A stretch of 64,000 nucleotides of DNA from Trichormus variabilis 0441 (lineage in GTDB: Bacteria > Cyanobacteriota > Cyanobacteriia > Cyanobacteriales > Nostocaceae). The translations under genes were made by a program, and so were the position numbers. Positions 48,387-56,389 of this stretch are shown here, piece after piece. Location: contig NZ_CP047242.1 in the NCBI RefSeq assembly GCF_009856605.1, positions 5,832,501 to 5,896,500 of the forward strand, in the 5' to 3' direction. How positions within the stretch are numbered: the stretch's first letter is position 1; the number at the start of each line of letters is the position of its first letter. Under the pieces are notes generated by a model. The model saw nothing but the letters and a program-made list of their open reading frames with translations. It ran no database searches and was not told where the DNA came from.

Positions 48387-49151
48387 GTGACTAAATCGAC
48401 TCCAGATAACTTACCTGTACCTCGGTTATACAAGGGTATCGCCTTGTTTACACCGGGAGGCGATTTAATTTATTGCATCGACCCTCATAAGCAAGGTCGA
48501 TGGCATTCCCATTTGTGTGCTGCTTTGCAGGAAATTTTAGACTTACCGGAACCGCCTCATTTTTTAGTGCCTTGCTATACAGCGACGGTTGACCATTGGT
48601 TAGACCCTCAGACGCAGCAGGTGAAAACATTCGCCGAAGCTTCTCCTGGAATACTGAAACATCAAGCTGTGTTGAATGCTATTTTTAGCACGGGGGATTT
48701 GGTTTGGCAACCATCTCCTTGGCAAGAGGGTTTGTGCGATCGCCTGGTATTATCAACTTATCGCTCCTCATTTCCCCAACTATGGGAAGACCATGATTTA
48801 ATCGTCAACTTAGACTTATCTGAACAGGCTCCCAAATATTATCCACCAGCTATCACAGTCCAAAAAGCGCCACTTAAAACCTATGTTTTACGGTTGTTTG
48901 TGGCTGGACATAGTGCGAATACAGAACGGATTTTGAAAAATCTGCATGAACTATTGGAGCGATCGCTAGGATATCCTTACACTATGAAGGTGATTGATGT
49001 CTTAACTAATCCTGAACAGGCAGAAATTGATCAGGTTTCCGCCACTCCCACCTTAGTGAAAGTTTGGCCTTTGCCGATTCGGCGCATGGTTGGTGACTTA
49101 GACAACGCCGACAAAATATTACAAATGTTAGGTGCTATAGATAATGGCTAA
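48387..49151 (+). CDS. KaiB-domain (circadian clock-like) fusion protein
   Basis: A 254-residue protein. Residues about 155-254 match the KaiB/SasA-N thioredoxin-like domain (TYVLRLFVAGHSANTERILK; YTMKVIDVLTNPEQAEIDQV; SATPTLVKVWPLPIRRMVGDL). The first about 150 residues are an unrecognised conserved-looking domain (IALFTPGGDLIYCIDPHKQG; DHWLDPQTQQVKTFAEASPG). KaiB is normally about 100 residues, so this is a fusion or a SasA-like sensor without its kinase. The start is a GTG at 48387 with GGGAG just upstream. It follows pilT after a MITE-like element; kaiA and kaiC are absent here. Confidence 0.82.
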   Translation: MTKSTPDNLPVPRLYKGIALFTPGGDLIYCIDPHKQGRWHSHLCAALQEILDLPEPPHFLVPCYTATVDHWLDPQTQQVKTFAEASPGILKHQAVLNAIFSTGDLVWQPSPWQEGLCDRLVLSTYRSSFPQLWEDHDLIVNLDLSEQAPKYYPPAITVQKAPLKTYVLRLFVAGHSANTERILKNLHELLERSLGYPYTMKVIDVLTNPEQAEIDQVSATPTLVKVWPLPIRRMVGDLDNADKILQMLGAIDNG

Positions 49152-49301
49152 AGTTTTCGACAATATAACCAAAGAATTACTGTTCTTCAGTACATTTTAT
49201 GGAACCCTCGATAAATTTTTCCCATCAGCTGACAGAAACGTTGTGGATGTGTAAAGTAATTGAGGAATGTTTAATATCTTTAACCTTTGACACATCCATC
49301 T

Positions 49302-49544
49302 ATGGATAGGAAAACCAAACGCCTCTTGCTGCTCGTGGCTTCTTGTAGTGTAACGGGTGTAATTTTAGGGGGAACTACTAGTTGGGCAGAGAGTACTCTT
49401 TGCTTGCAAGCTGATAAAGTTACAAATGAGTGCCTGACTCAAAGCCCAATCCAAAAAACAATAGAAGGCATGAGTACAGGCTTATTAGCCGGAGCCGGAG
49501 CAGCTTTCGGTGTAGCATGGAATGTGCGTCATCACGAAGATTAA
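49302..49544 (+). CDS. Small exported or membrane protein, unknown function
   Basis: An 80-residue protein (MDRKTKRLLLLVASCSVTGV) with a signal-like hydrophobic N-terminus (about 8-25; possible cleavage after WAES). A central Cys pair (LCLQADKVTNECL) could form a disulfide. The C-terminal half (GLLAGAGAAFGVAWNVRH) is a second hydrophobic stretch. No family is recognised. A TTG at 49287 is an alternative start. It converges with the 49541 gene and overlaps its stop by 4 bp. Confidence 0.6.
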   Translation: MDRKTKRLLLLVASCSVTGVILGGTTSWAESTLCLQADKVTNECLTQSPIQKTIEGMSTGLLAGAGAAFGVAWNVRHHED

Positions 49545-50260
49545 AAACGATAATTGCGATCGCGCACCCATAGACTCATCGGTACAGCATTACCCTGTGG
49601 GTCTACTTTGACTTTTACAGCTAGTGGTCGCAACTGTCCATTTCTAGTCTGACGAGCAGCCCGGAAAATGTCGTTATTTAACTGCTGGCGTTGCTCGTCT
49701 GGCACGTTGTATGATTCCACACCATAGTTAATAAAGCCATTCTGGTAAACCCCTCTCAACGCTACTTGATTATCTCGGAGGGACATAGGTAAATTGTTGC
49801 TCACACGCACAGGTCGCCAAGCTCTAGGAGTACCACGACCAAAAGATTGTTGTTCTTGCAAAATTACATATAAGTTAGTTCCCTCAAGTAGCTGTCTACT
49901 CCTTCCCCGATTTCTTCTAACTAACTCATCCCAACCAGGAAGTCGCCGCAAACTAGAAACGCGAGATATGTTGTAATCCAAATTGAGGGTATAGCCTCGC
50001 AACACATTATCAGGGTCAGCAGGTAAAGTTTGTAATATTACCTCTCTACCTGTGAGGTTGGTGTACATTGCTTGAGTGGGTACTGATAAGATTAGCCCTG
50101 TTTGCAAAATTAAGGGCAACAATAACCGCCAAAAAGGTAAAGGTTGGTTGCTTTTTTGTTCAGTAGCAGCCAAATAATCACGAAAAGTCAGCTTTTTAGA
50201 AAATTCTGCTTCGGGAGACAAAGTTTTACTTTTGCCCGATTCGGAGGATTCACTTGCCAT
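49541..50260 (-). CDS. GDYXXLXY-type membrane-anchored protein
   Basis: A 239-residue protein of the GDYXXLXY family (motif region LRGYTLNLDYNIS). One N-terminal membrane segment (LPFWRLLLPLILQTGLILS) anchors an extracytoplasmic domain with conserved LPADPDNVLRG and NYGVESYNVPD. The family usually pairs with DUF2157/DUF4401 membrane proteins, and a DUF2157 gene is immediately upstream on the same strand. The function of the pair is unknown. Confidence 0.8.
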   Translation of the reverse strand: MASESSESGKSKTLSPEAEFSKKLTFRDYLAATEQKSNQPLPFWRLLLPLILQTGLILSVPTQAMYTNLTGREVILQTLPADPDNVLRGYTLNLDYNISRVSSLRRLPGWDELVRRNRGRSRQLLEGTNLYVILQEQQSFGRGTPRAWRPVRVSNNLPMSLRDNQVALRGVYQNGFINYGVESYNVPDEQRQQLNNDIFRAARQTRNGQLRPLAVKVKVDPQGNAVPMSLWVRDRNYRF

Positions 50261-50405
50261 AAGCCTAGTCCTACAAGTAATGGGGTTTTGGGAAAGCGGA
50301 CATAGGACTTACGCAGAGTGGGGAGTAATCAATTCAAAATACCCTACGGGAAGCTAAAGCTACAAAATTCTTGAATTTTTGCTCCCTCATTTCCTGGCGA
50401 TTCAA

Positions 50406-51836
50406 TCAACTTGACTTCTTATTAGAAGAACCGGTGAGGCGATTTTCAAACCACATTCCGGTACTGATTAAGATGGAACCACACATCAAGAAAACCATTG
50501 ACCTAAATAGTAAATCGGTGTCATACTCTAACATCCGACTAATCACTAGTAAAGTTAACAATAGCATACCGCCCCAAAAGGAGCGTCGGTCACTTAACTT
50601 CAGCCCCTCCTGAATGAATCCCCAGGACAGCACGGCTAAAAGCACGTTGAAAATAAAACTGCCGAGGTCGCCAATGCGATTAATGGCTTGATGCCAAAAT
50701 GGTACTACGACGATAAAGCCCAAGAAAGTGGCAATCCAAGTAGTGTTAAAAACAACTTCCCGGCGGGGGGGGTTACTTCTTTGACGTAAGAGAAATAACC
50801 ATTGCAATACTGCAAGACCACTGAGAATCCCCAAATCAATGACGGAGACAGAAGAAAAGTTGCTGTTACTCGTTGACCCAAAGGAGTTGTAAGACAATCC
50901 TTGCCATTGCCAACGAAAGGAAAGGGCATAAAAGACTAAGCCAAAAGCGATTAAGGCTAAGTTACGCGCTAGGGGTTGAAATAGTCGATAATTTATGGTC
51001 GGAAATAACAGATCGTCATAACTCCAGAATATGGCAGGAGGCAGTGCTAATGCAAAAGATGCCACCCAAGGAGCTACGTCAGAAAAGTTCAGCAATGGTA
51101 GAGGGTTGAGGTTGAATTGCAGGGAACTAGCAAAGAAGATGGCTGCTAAGAAGAAAATCCACCGCGAACGGCAAAAGTAAGCCAAGGGGACAAACAATAG
51201 CCATGATATCAATGGCATATGGCGGACTGCTAGCCGCGCCCAACCCCATTCCCCTGAAGAGTACCATAAATCTCCTAGTCCAGCCCAGTAGCCAATCTGT
51301 ACTAGGATAATAGCCATAATTCCTAAGGAATTAAGGGATAGGCTGTAAGCCATGAAGGAAACGCCAAATCCCCAGGCGATAAATAGTTCCGGAGTAGAAC
51401 CAGTGATATTAAAAATCTGCGCCATGAGGATGAGGTTTGCACCCAAGATAAAAGCCGCAAAAATTAATAACGCTTCACCTAAGAAGCGCTTACTCTGCTG
51501 GGGCTTTTTTCCTTCTTTGTTCTTAAGTGTCGGCTCTCTCCAGGTGTAAAAACCGGTGATACTCACAAAGAAAAATAAACTCATCATCAAGATGAATTTG
51601 ACTTCCCGTGACCAAGAAAACCAGTTAGCGGCCGCGAAGGTAAAGACACCCACAACCAACAAGACACCGCCAATAGCGATCGCTACCATCATAAAGCGAT
51701 CGCGTGCAGCAATCTCTAGATTCTTAAATTTATAGCGATCGGCAATTTGTTGATACTGCGAAGCACTAATTATTCCTTCATCACGCCACAATTCCGCATC
51801 TCGTCGCAATTTTCGCTGAAAATTGTCAAAAATCAT
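50406..51836 (-). CDS. DUF2157 polytopic membrane protein
   Basis: A 476-residue inner-membrane protein (start MIFDNFQRKLRRDAELWRDE). A soluble N-terminal helical region (about 1-45) carries the DUF2157 signature. About a dozen membrane segments follow (for example FMMVAIAIGGVLLVVGVFTF). The ATG at 51836 is preceded by a GAGAGGG ribosome binding site; the in-frame extension to 51848 is rejected. It is transcribed toward the GDYXXLXY gene with 145 bp between. Confidence 0.85.
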   Translation of the reverse strand: MIFDNFQRKLRRDAELWRDEGIISASQYQQIADRYKFKNLEIAARDRFMMVAIAIGGVLLVVGVFTFAAANWFSWSREVKFILMMSLFFFVSITGFYTWREPTLKNKEGKKPQQSKRFLGEALLIFAAFILGANLILMAQIFNITGSTPELFIAWGFGVSFMAYSLSLNSLGIMAIILVQIGYWAGLGDLWYSSGEWGWARLAVRHMPLISWLLFVPLAYFCRSRWIFFLAAIFFASSLQFNLNPLPLLNFSDVAPWVASFALALPPAIFWSYDDLLFPTINYRLFQPLARNLALIAFGLVFYALSFRWQWQGLSYNSFGSTSNSNFSSVSVIDLGILSGLAVLQWLFLLRQRSNPPRREVVFNTTWIATFLGFIVVVPFWHQAINRIGDLGSFIFNVLLAVLSWGFIQEGLKLSDRRSFWGGMLLLTLLVISRMLEYDTDLLFRSMVFLMCGSILISTGMWFENRLTGSSNKKSS

Positions 51837-52005
51837 AACCCTCTCCACTGCGCTAGGGTAATTTGCCCATCATTTCGGATTTACGCATGGAGTTATTTAG
51901 TCATTAGTCAGCAATCAACAGTTCTTCCCCGTCTCTATTCCCCATTCCCTAGTATTATGAAGCCAAGCCACTTCTAAGCGTTGTTCTCCTGTTACCGTTT
52001 TACTA

Positions 52006-52974
52006 ATGGAAAAACCATCGAACTTACTGCTTAAACTTGCACGACGTTTGTTTGAAAATCCTGATAAACAAGAAAAATTTATCGATGCGTTAGTTGCTCC
52101 CCAGCCTTTTAATCCCTGTATTCTGTGGTGTCAAAATCAGCCTGATATTTCACCTTTTTCCGTAGAATCTCCGCTAAGTTGGCAACCGAAATTTGTTGAC
52201 CGTCTGCACCTGGGAGAAAAACCCGGACAGCATACCTTACATCATCAAGGATATTTCTATTGTTTAGATTTTTCATCTGTATTTGCAGCGTCTATTTTAT
52301 TAACAATTCCTCAATCAGTAAGCTTAGTTTTTGATATGTGCGCTGCTCCCGGCGGTAAAAGTGTTTTTGCCTGGCAAGCTTTACACCCAGATTTAATCAT
52401 TTGTAATGAAGTGATTGGTAAACGTTTAGGAATGTTAATTTCTAATTTAAAACGTTGTCAAATTAGCCCTTCTATTATATTTAATAGAGATTCTAGTATT
52501 TTTGCGGAAAATATTCCTTTATCTAGTAATTTAGTTATAGTTGATGCCCCCTGTACTGGGCAATCTCTATTAGCAAAAGGAGAGAAAGCACCCGGATGTT
52601 TTCATCCTACTGCTATTAACAAGAGTGCAAATCGCCAAAAAAGAATCATCGCTAATTCTGCACAAATTGTTGCTCCACAAGGTTATCTTGCTTATATGAC
52701 TTGTACTTATTCCCCTGAAGAGAATGAGCAGGTGTGTGAATGGTTTCTGTCACGTTTTCCCCAGTTTCAACCAGTAAGAATTAACCATTTACAAGAGTGT
52801 CAGTCCCACTTAACAAATATTCCTTGTTATCGGTTATTCCCCCAAGATAAACTAGGTGCTGGGGCGTTTACTGTACTTTTTCAAAATACTGAAGTTGGAG
52901 CAGTTAAAGAATTAGAGCCACAGATTTTAAATGATTTAGGTATTATTCAAAAATTCTCACCCCTTGTATCCTAA
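52006..52974 (+). CDS. RsmB/NOP2-type RNA m5C methyltransferase
   Basis: A 322-residue SAM-dependent RNA (cytosine-5) methyltransferase. The SAM motif FDMCAAPGGKSVF, the catalytic Cys in VDAPCTGQSLL and the second Cys in MTCTYSPEENEQ are intact, so it looks catalytic. The N-terminal about 60 residues are short compared with E. coli RsmB, and no NusB-like domain is visible. It is more like the NOP2/Sun single-domain form. The target (rRNA or tRNA) is undetermined. Confidence 0.9.
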   Translation: MEKPSNLLLKLARRLFENPDKQEKFIDALVAPQPFNPCILWCQNQPDISPFSVESPLSWQPKFVDRLHLGEKPGQHTLHHQGYFYCLDFSSVFAASILLTIPQSVSLVFDMCAAPGGKSVFAWQALHPDLIICNEVIGKRLGMLISNLKRCQISPSIIFNRDSSIFAENIPLSSNLVIVDAPCTGQSLLAKGEKAPGCFHPTAINKSANRQKRIIANSAQIVAPQGYLAYMTCTYSPEENEQVCEWFLSRFPQFQPVRINHLQECQSHLTNIPCYRLFPQDKLGAGAFTVLFQNTEVGAVKELEPQILNDLGIIQKFSPLVS

Positions 52975-53059
52975 TGAAGTCAGGATGATTAATGAATATA
53001 CAAATTATCAAAGGACACAATATTTGCGTCCCTTGAGGTTGTATTAGAGGATAATTCGT

Positions 53060-53437
53060 CTATCGGTTATTATCTTGTAAGTCCTCAGCGCTCCTCTTAG
53101 CGGTGTCTGGGTAAACTGAACCGAATTGTTTTACTGCTTCTCCAGATTCTTTGGCAATTCTTTTCGCTCTTTCACCAGGAGCATCTTCTGTTTGACGCGC
53201 TTCTCTATTCCATTCTCCAGTGGTTTTGGGTCTATCAGCGTTATCTTGATGTACGACTTTATCAAGCCTTCTAGTTACCGCGTCGCTGCTACGTCCAGAA
53301 TCAATGCTAGAGTTTAGGCTGGTGGTTAGTACTAAAAAACCAACCAAGGCGATCGCAAAAAAACGCTTTACTTGAAACTCTTGAAATAGAAACTTGATAT
53401 GAGTGATTACCTGAGAAAATAAATTTGCCATCATCAT
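53060..53437 (-). CDS. Small exported protein, unknown function
   Basis: A 125-residue protein. A hydrophobic segment (about 26-41, FFAIALVGFLVLTTSL) acts as signal or anchor. The rest is highly charged and polar (RRLDKVVHQDNADRPKTTGEWN; GERAKRIAKESGEAVKQFG), predicted helical and partly disordered. I do not recognise a family. The start has three tandem ATGs (53437, 53434, 53431) preceded by GGAGT. Confidence 0.65.
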   Translation of the reverse strand: MMMANLFSQVITHIKFLFQEFQVKRFFAIALVGFLVLTTSLNSSIDSGRSSDAVTRRLDKVVHQDNADRPKTTGEWNREARQTEDAPGERAKRIAKESGEAVKQFGSVYPDTAKRSAEDLQDNNR

Positions 53438-53785
53438 ACTCCATTAATTTGTGTCAAGATTCTTCACACTTGCAGTACTTCCTTGGTTGTATCTACAGTC
53501 TGAGTTAGCAGTGAATTTTAATGAAAGCTTTCACCGCAATTTCAAGTTAACGAGAAAACACTAGTTATTCATCTGACACAAGTTATAAATTATTTCTAGA
53601 GCAAGGAAGTTTTTTAAATTCCTGTTATGTATTATCAGTGGCCACATCCCCGACTTCTTCAAGAAGTCGGGGCTATAGTCGGGGATGTGACAAAGTGAAA
53701 ATACTTACAGACACCTGAACTTATCGACAGATATTGCTCAACAGGCTACTATATCAAACTGTATATTAAGCAGGGTCTTTGTTTT
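53438..53785. other. Upstream region of ccbP with hairpins
   Basis: About 350 bp between divergent genes. It holds the palindrome at 53648-53672 and a competing downstream arm at 53677-53689. The 53060-side promoter must lie near 53440-53500. No gene is seen. Confidence 0.55.
53643..53689 (+). promoter_or_regulatory. Competing hairpins before ccbP
   Basis: CCCCGACTTCTT/AAGAAGTCGGGG (53648-53659 with 53661-53672) forms one stem. CACATCCCCGACT (53643-53655) can instead pair with AGTCGGGGATGTG (53677-53689). The two structures are mutually exclusive and lie about 100 bp before the ccbP start. The first is a member of the genome's CCGACTTCTT hairpin family. Confidence 0.5.
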
Positions 53786-54166
53786 ATGGCTAGTGTAGAA
53801 CGCGACGAAAACAGAGAGAATCGCATCGAAACAGAGATTGTTGTCGATGCTGAAGATAAAGAAGAAAGAGCGATGGGTTGGTACTACTATCTAGACGATA
53901 CTTTGGAGTTTCCCTTTATGGGTAAGTGGAAGAAGAAGTCTCGCAAAACCTCGACTATTGAAGAGAAACCTGTTGAGGTATTGGGTATGGCTCCAGAGGA
54001 TGATTGTTTGAAGGATATGTATGTAGAAGTTGCTTATATCGGCGGTAAGGAAGATGATATATATACCGCCAAGCTTTCGGATATAGAGGCTATTGATGTG
54101 GATGATGACACCCAAGAAGCGATCGCCGATTGGTTATATTGGTTAGCTAGGGGATATAAATTTTAG
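53786..54166 (+). CDS. ccbP: Calcium-binding protein CcbP
   Basis: CcbP of Anabaena is a small acidic protein that buffers free calcium; its loss in proheterocysts allows the calcium rise linked to heterocyst differentiation. The 126-residue product has the family's core (MGWYYYLDDTLEFPFMGKW) and many Asp/Glu (YIGGKEDDIYTAKLSDIEAI; AIDVDDDTQEAIADWLY). It lacks EF-hands, as expected for CcbP. Its TAG stop overlaps the stop of the convergent acetyltransferase gene by 4 bp. Confidence 0.88.
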   Translation: MASVERDENRENRIETEIVVDAEDKEERAMGWYYYLDDTLEFPFMGKWKKKSRKTSTIEEKPVEVLGMAPEDDCLKDMYVEVAYIGGKEDDIYTAKLSDIEAIDVDDDTQEAIADWLYWLARGYKF

Positions 54167-54723
54167 GTTAAATTGCGAATTATCCGACAAGGATTCCCAA
54201 CCGCTACAACGTTAGCAGGGATATCTTTTACAACTACGCTCCCAGCCCCAATTGTTGTATTGTCCCCAATTGTTACCCCAGGACAAATAATTACACCACC
54301 ACCAATCCAGACGTTATTACCAATTTTAATTGGGGCAGCTAATTCTCTTCCAGATAGGCGAATTTCCGGTTCTGTGGGATGGTAGGCAGTATAAATCTGC
54401 ACGTAGGGCGCGAACAAGACATTATCCCCGATTTCTACCTTATTGCAATCTAAAATTACACAGCCATAGTTCATATATACTCCATTACCTACGTAGATAT
54501 TGCTACCGTAATCACAATGAAGCGGCGGTACTATGGTGATTTTTTCGCCTATCTGGGCAAATAATTCTTGTAAAATTTGCCTGCGTTGTTCTGGTTGTTC
54601 CTCGGTTGTGGCGTTATACATTCGCAACAGGCGACTAGCTCGTTTACTCTCGGCTGCTAATTCTGGATCATCTGCTAGGTATAATTCACCTGCAAGCATT
54701 TTTTGTTTTTCGGTTTTTTCCAT
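54163..54723 (-). CDS. maa: Maltose/galactoside-type O-acetyltransferase
   Basis: A hexapeptide-repeat acetyltransferase of the Maa/LacA/NodL group, 186 residues (start MEKTEKQKMLAGELYLADDP). The Maa N-terminal domain (about 1-55) precedes the left-handed beta-helix of repeats (IYVGNGVYMNYGCVI; VWIGGGVIICPGVTIGDNTT). The catalytic His is probably in IYTAYHPTEPE. The C-terminus VKDIPANVVAVGNPCRIIR is the standard family ending. The acceptor sugar is unknown. An in-frame extension to 54741 adds a non-conserved leader. Confidence 0.9.
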   Translation of the reverse strand: MEKTEKQKMLAGELYLADDPELAAESKRASRLLRMYNATTEEQPEQRRQILQELFAQIGEKITIVPPLHCDYGSNIYVGNGVYMNYGCVILDCNKVEIGDNVLFAPYVQIYTAYHPTEPEIRLSGRELAAPIKIGNNVWIGGGVIICPGVTIGDNTTIGAGSVVVKDIPANVVAVGNPCRIIRNLT

Positions 54724-54767
54724 ATATATAATTATTACCAATTACCAATTACCACCCTCACAGCAAA

Positions 54768-56066
54768 CTAACAATTACTAGCTTTATTAAATACGCCATA
54801 ACGGGCTTTACCTTGCTGTTTAGCACGGAACATAGCATGGTCTGCATCTCTTAATAGGTTTTCTGGCTCATCATAACTACCAGCGTTGAGAGTAATACCG
54901 ATACTGGCTGTGGTAAATATTTGATGTCCATTTAAGTTTAGGGGTAATCCTAAGGTATCTTGGATGCGTTTGGCTACGTTGATAGCGTCGTTAACGTCTC
55001 TAATATCTTCTAACAACACGGCGAATTCATCACCACCAAATCGCCCTACAGTATCTCCACTACGTACACAGGATTCTAATCTATGAGCGATCGCTACTAA
55101 AAAATCATCTCCCATTCCGTGTCCAAAGCGATCGTTAATTCCCTGAAAACCATCTAAATCTAAAAACAACACAGCAAAACGATAATCATTGCGGCGTTTG
55201 CTACGTTCAATAGCTTGTTTGAGGCGGTCTAAAAATAAAATTCGATTGGGTAGCGTCGTCAGTCCATCATAAAAAGCATTGCGGAGTAATTGCACCTCCG
55301 ACTGTTTGCGTTGAGTGATATCTTGAAAAACTAAAACTGCCCCAGTGATATTGCCCGTATTATCTCGGATAGGTGCAATCTTATCTCCTATTGGTATCTC
55401 TTTACCATCCTTAGAAATCAGCGTACAGTTTTCGGGTAAATTGACAATCTCACCAGTCTGCATCGCCTGTGTAGCCAAATTATCAATTACCTCGTCCATA
55501 TCCTTATCAACTAGATTCACCACCTCGGCTAAATCTTTGCCAAAAGCTTCATGCTGCATCCAACCCGTAAGTCTTTCCGCCATTGGATTCATCATTTGAA
55601 TCTGACCATTAGTAAAGGTAACAATTACCCCACAGCCCATACTATTAATAATGGCTGCTTTTTTTGCTGTTTCTTCCTGTAATCTTTCGTAAATTTGATA
55701 CTGCTTTAAAGCCATTTCTACTGCAAGATGTAAATCTTTTTCTGCAAATGGCTTTAACAGATAAGCAAAGGACTCATCTAGTTGTTTATTGTGCAATTCT
55801 AAATGTTGTGAATACTCAATTATACATAACACTGGTATGTGAAAATTATCTTGAATAATATTTGCTACTTGTATCCCGTTAATTTCTCCAGATAAACGGA
55901 TATCAAATAATACTAAATCTGGGTGCTTCTCTGCTACTTTTTTAATTGCTTCTTGAGGTGAATTTGTAATCTCCAGAACATTATATCCTAATGCTTGTAA
56001 ACTATTTTTAATATTTAGCGCCAGGGCTGCTTCATCCTCAACAACTAGGATTTTGCGGGAGACCAT
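54768..56066 (-). CDS. REC-PAS-GGDEF signalling protein (diguanylate cyclase)
   Basis: A 432-residue regulator. The receiver domain (about 1-120) has the phospho-acceptor in LVLFDIRLSGE. A PAS domain (about 130-250; GCGVIVTFTNGQIQMMNP; GAVLVFQDITQRKQ) and a GGDEF domain (about 265-430) follow. The active-site motif GGDEF (GRFGGDEFAVLLED) is intact, so it should make cyclic di-GMP. No EAL domain is present. The partner kinase is not adjacent. The spacing to maa on the same strand is 44 bp, so the two may be cotranscribed. Confidence 0.92.
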   Translation of the reverse strand: MVSRKILVVEDEAALALNIKNSLQALGYNVLEITNSPQEAIKKVAEKHPDLVLFDIRLSGEINGIQVANIIQDNFHIPVLCIIEYSQHLELHNKQLDESFAYLLKPFAEKDLHLAVEMALKQYQIYERLQEETAKKAAIINSMGCGVIVTFTNGQIQMMNPMAERLTGWMQHEAFGKDLAEVVNLVDKDMDEVIDNLATQAMQTGEIVNLPENCTLISKDGKEIPIGDKIAPIRDNTGNITGAVLVFQDITQRKQSEVQLLRNAFYDGLTTLPNRILFLDRLKQAIERSKRRNDYRFAVLFLDLDGFQGINDRFGHGMGDDFLVAIAHRLESCVRSGDTVGRFGGDEFAVLLEDIRDVNDAINVAKRIQDTLGLPLNLNGHQIFTTASIGITLNAGSYDEPENLLRDADHAMFRAKQQGKARYGVFNKASNC

Positions 56067-56389
56067 GTTAAAATTACCTGTTTGCTAAGGTTCAGATATT
56101 GTTGTTAACATCAACTTAATCTGAAAGTTATTTATTCTATGATAATCAATCTCTAAAATATCGGTTACTTGCTTGAATAAACTCTTGATTTAAGATTAAA
56201 GATTGTGTTAATTGCTGGCAAATTTTCCTGATGTTCAGCAAATAAAAAAAATAATTACCATCATCTGATGTAGATGAAATCTTCATTTTCAATAAAATTA
56301 TTTTTTGTATCTTATTTGTTACAAAAATGTGACCAATAGGCATATTGGATACCATAATCTTTGTAAATCCAACAATTCCCACAATATTT
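56067..56389. other. AT-rich divergent promoter region
   Basis: About 320 bp between the divergent GGDEF and thioredoxin-NHL genes. It is very AT-rich and contains no repeat, hairpin or gene that I can support. Confidence 0.5.
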
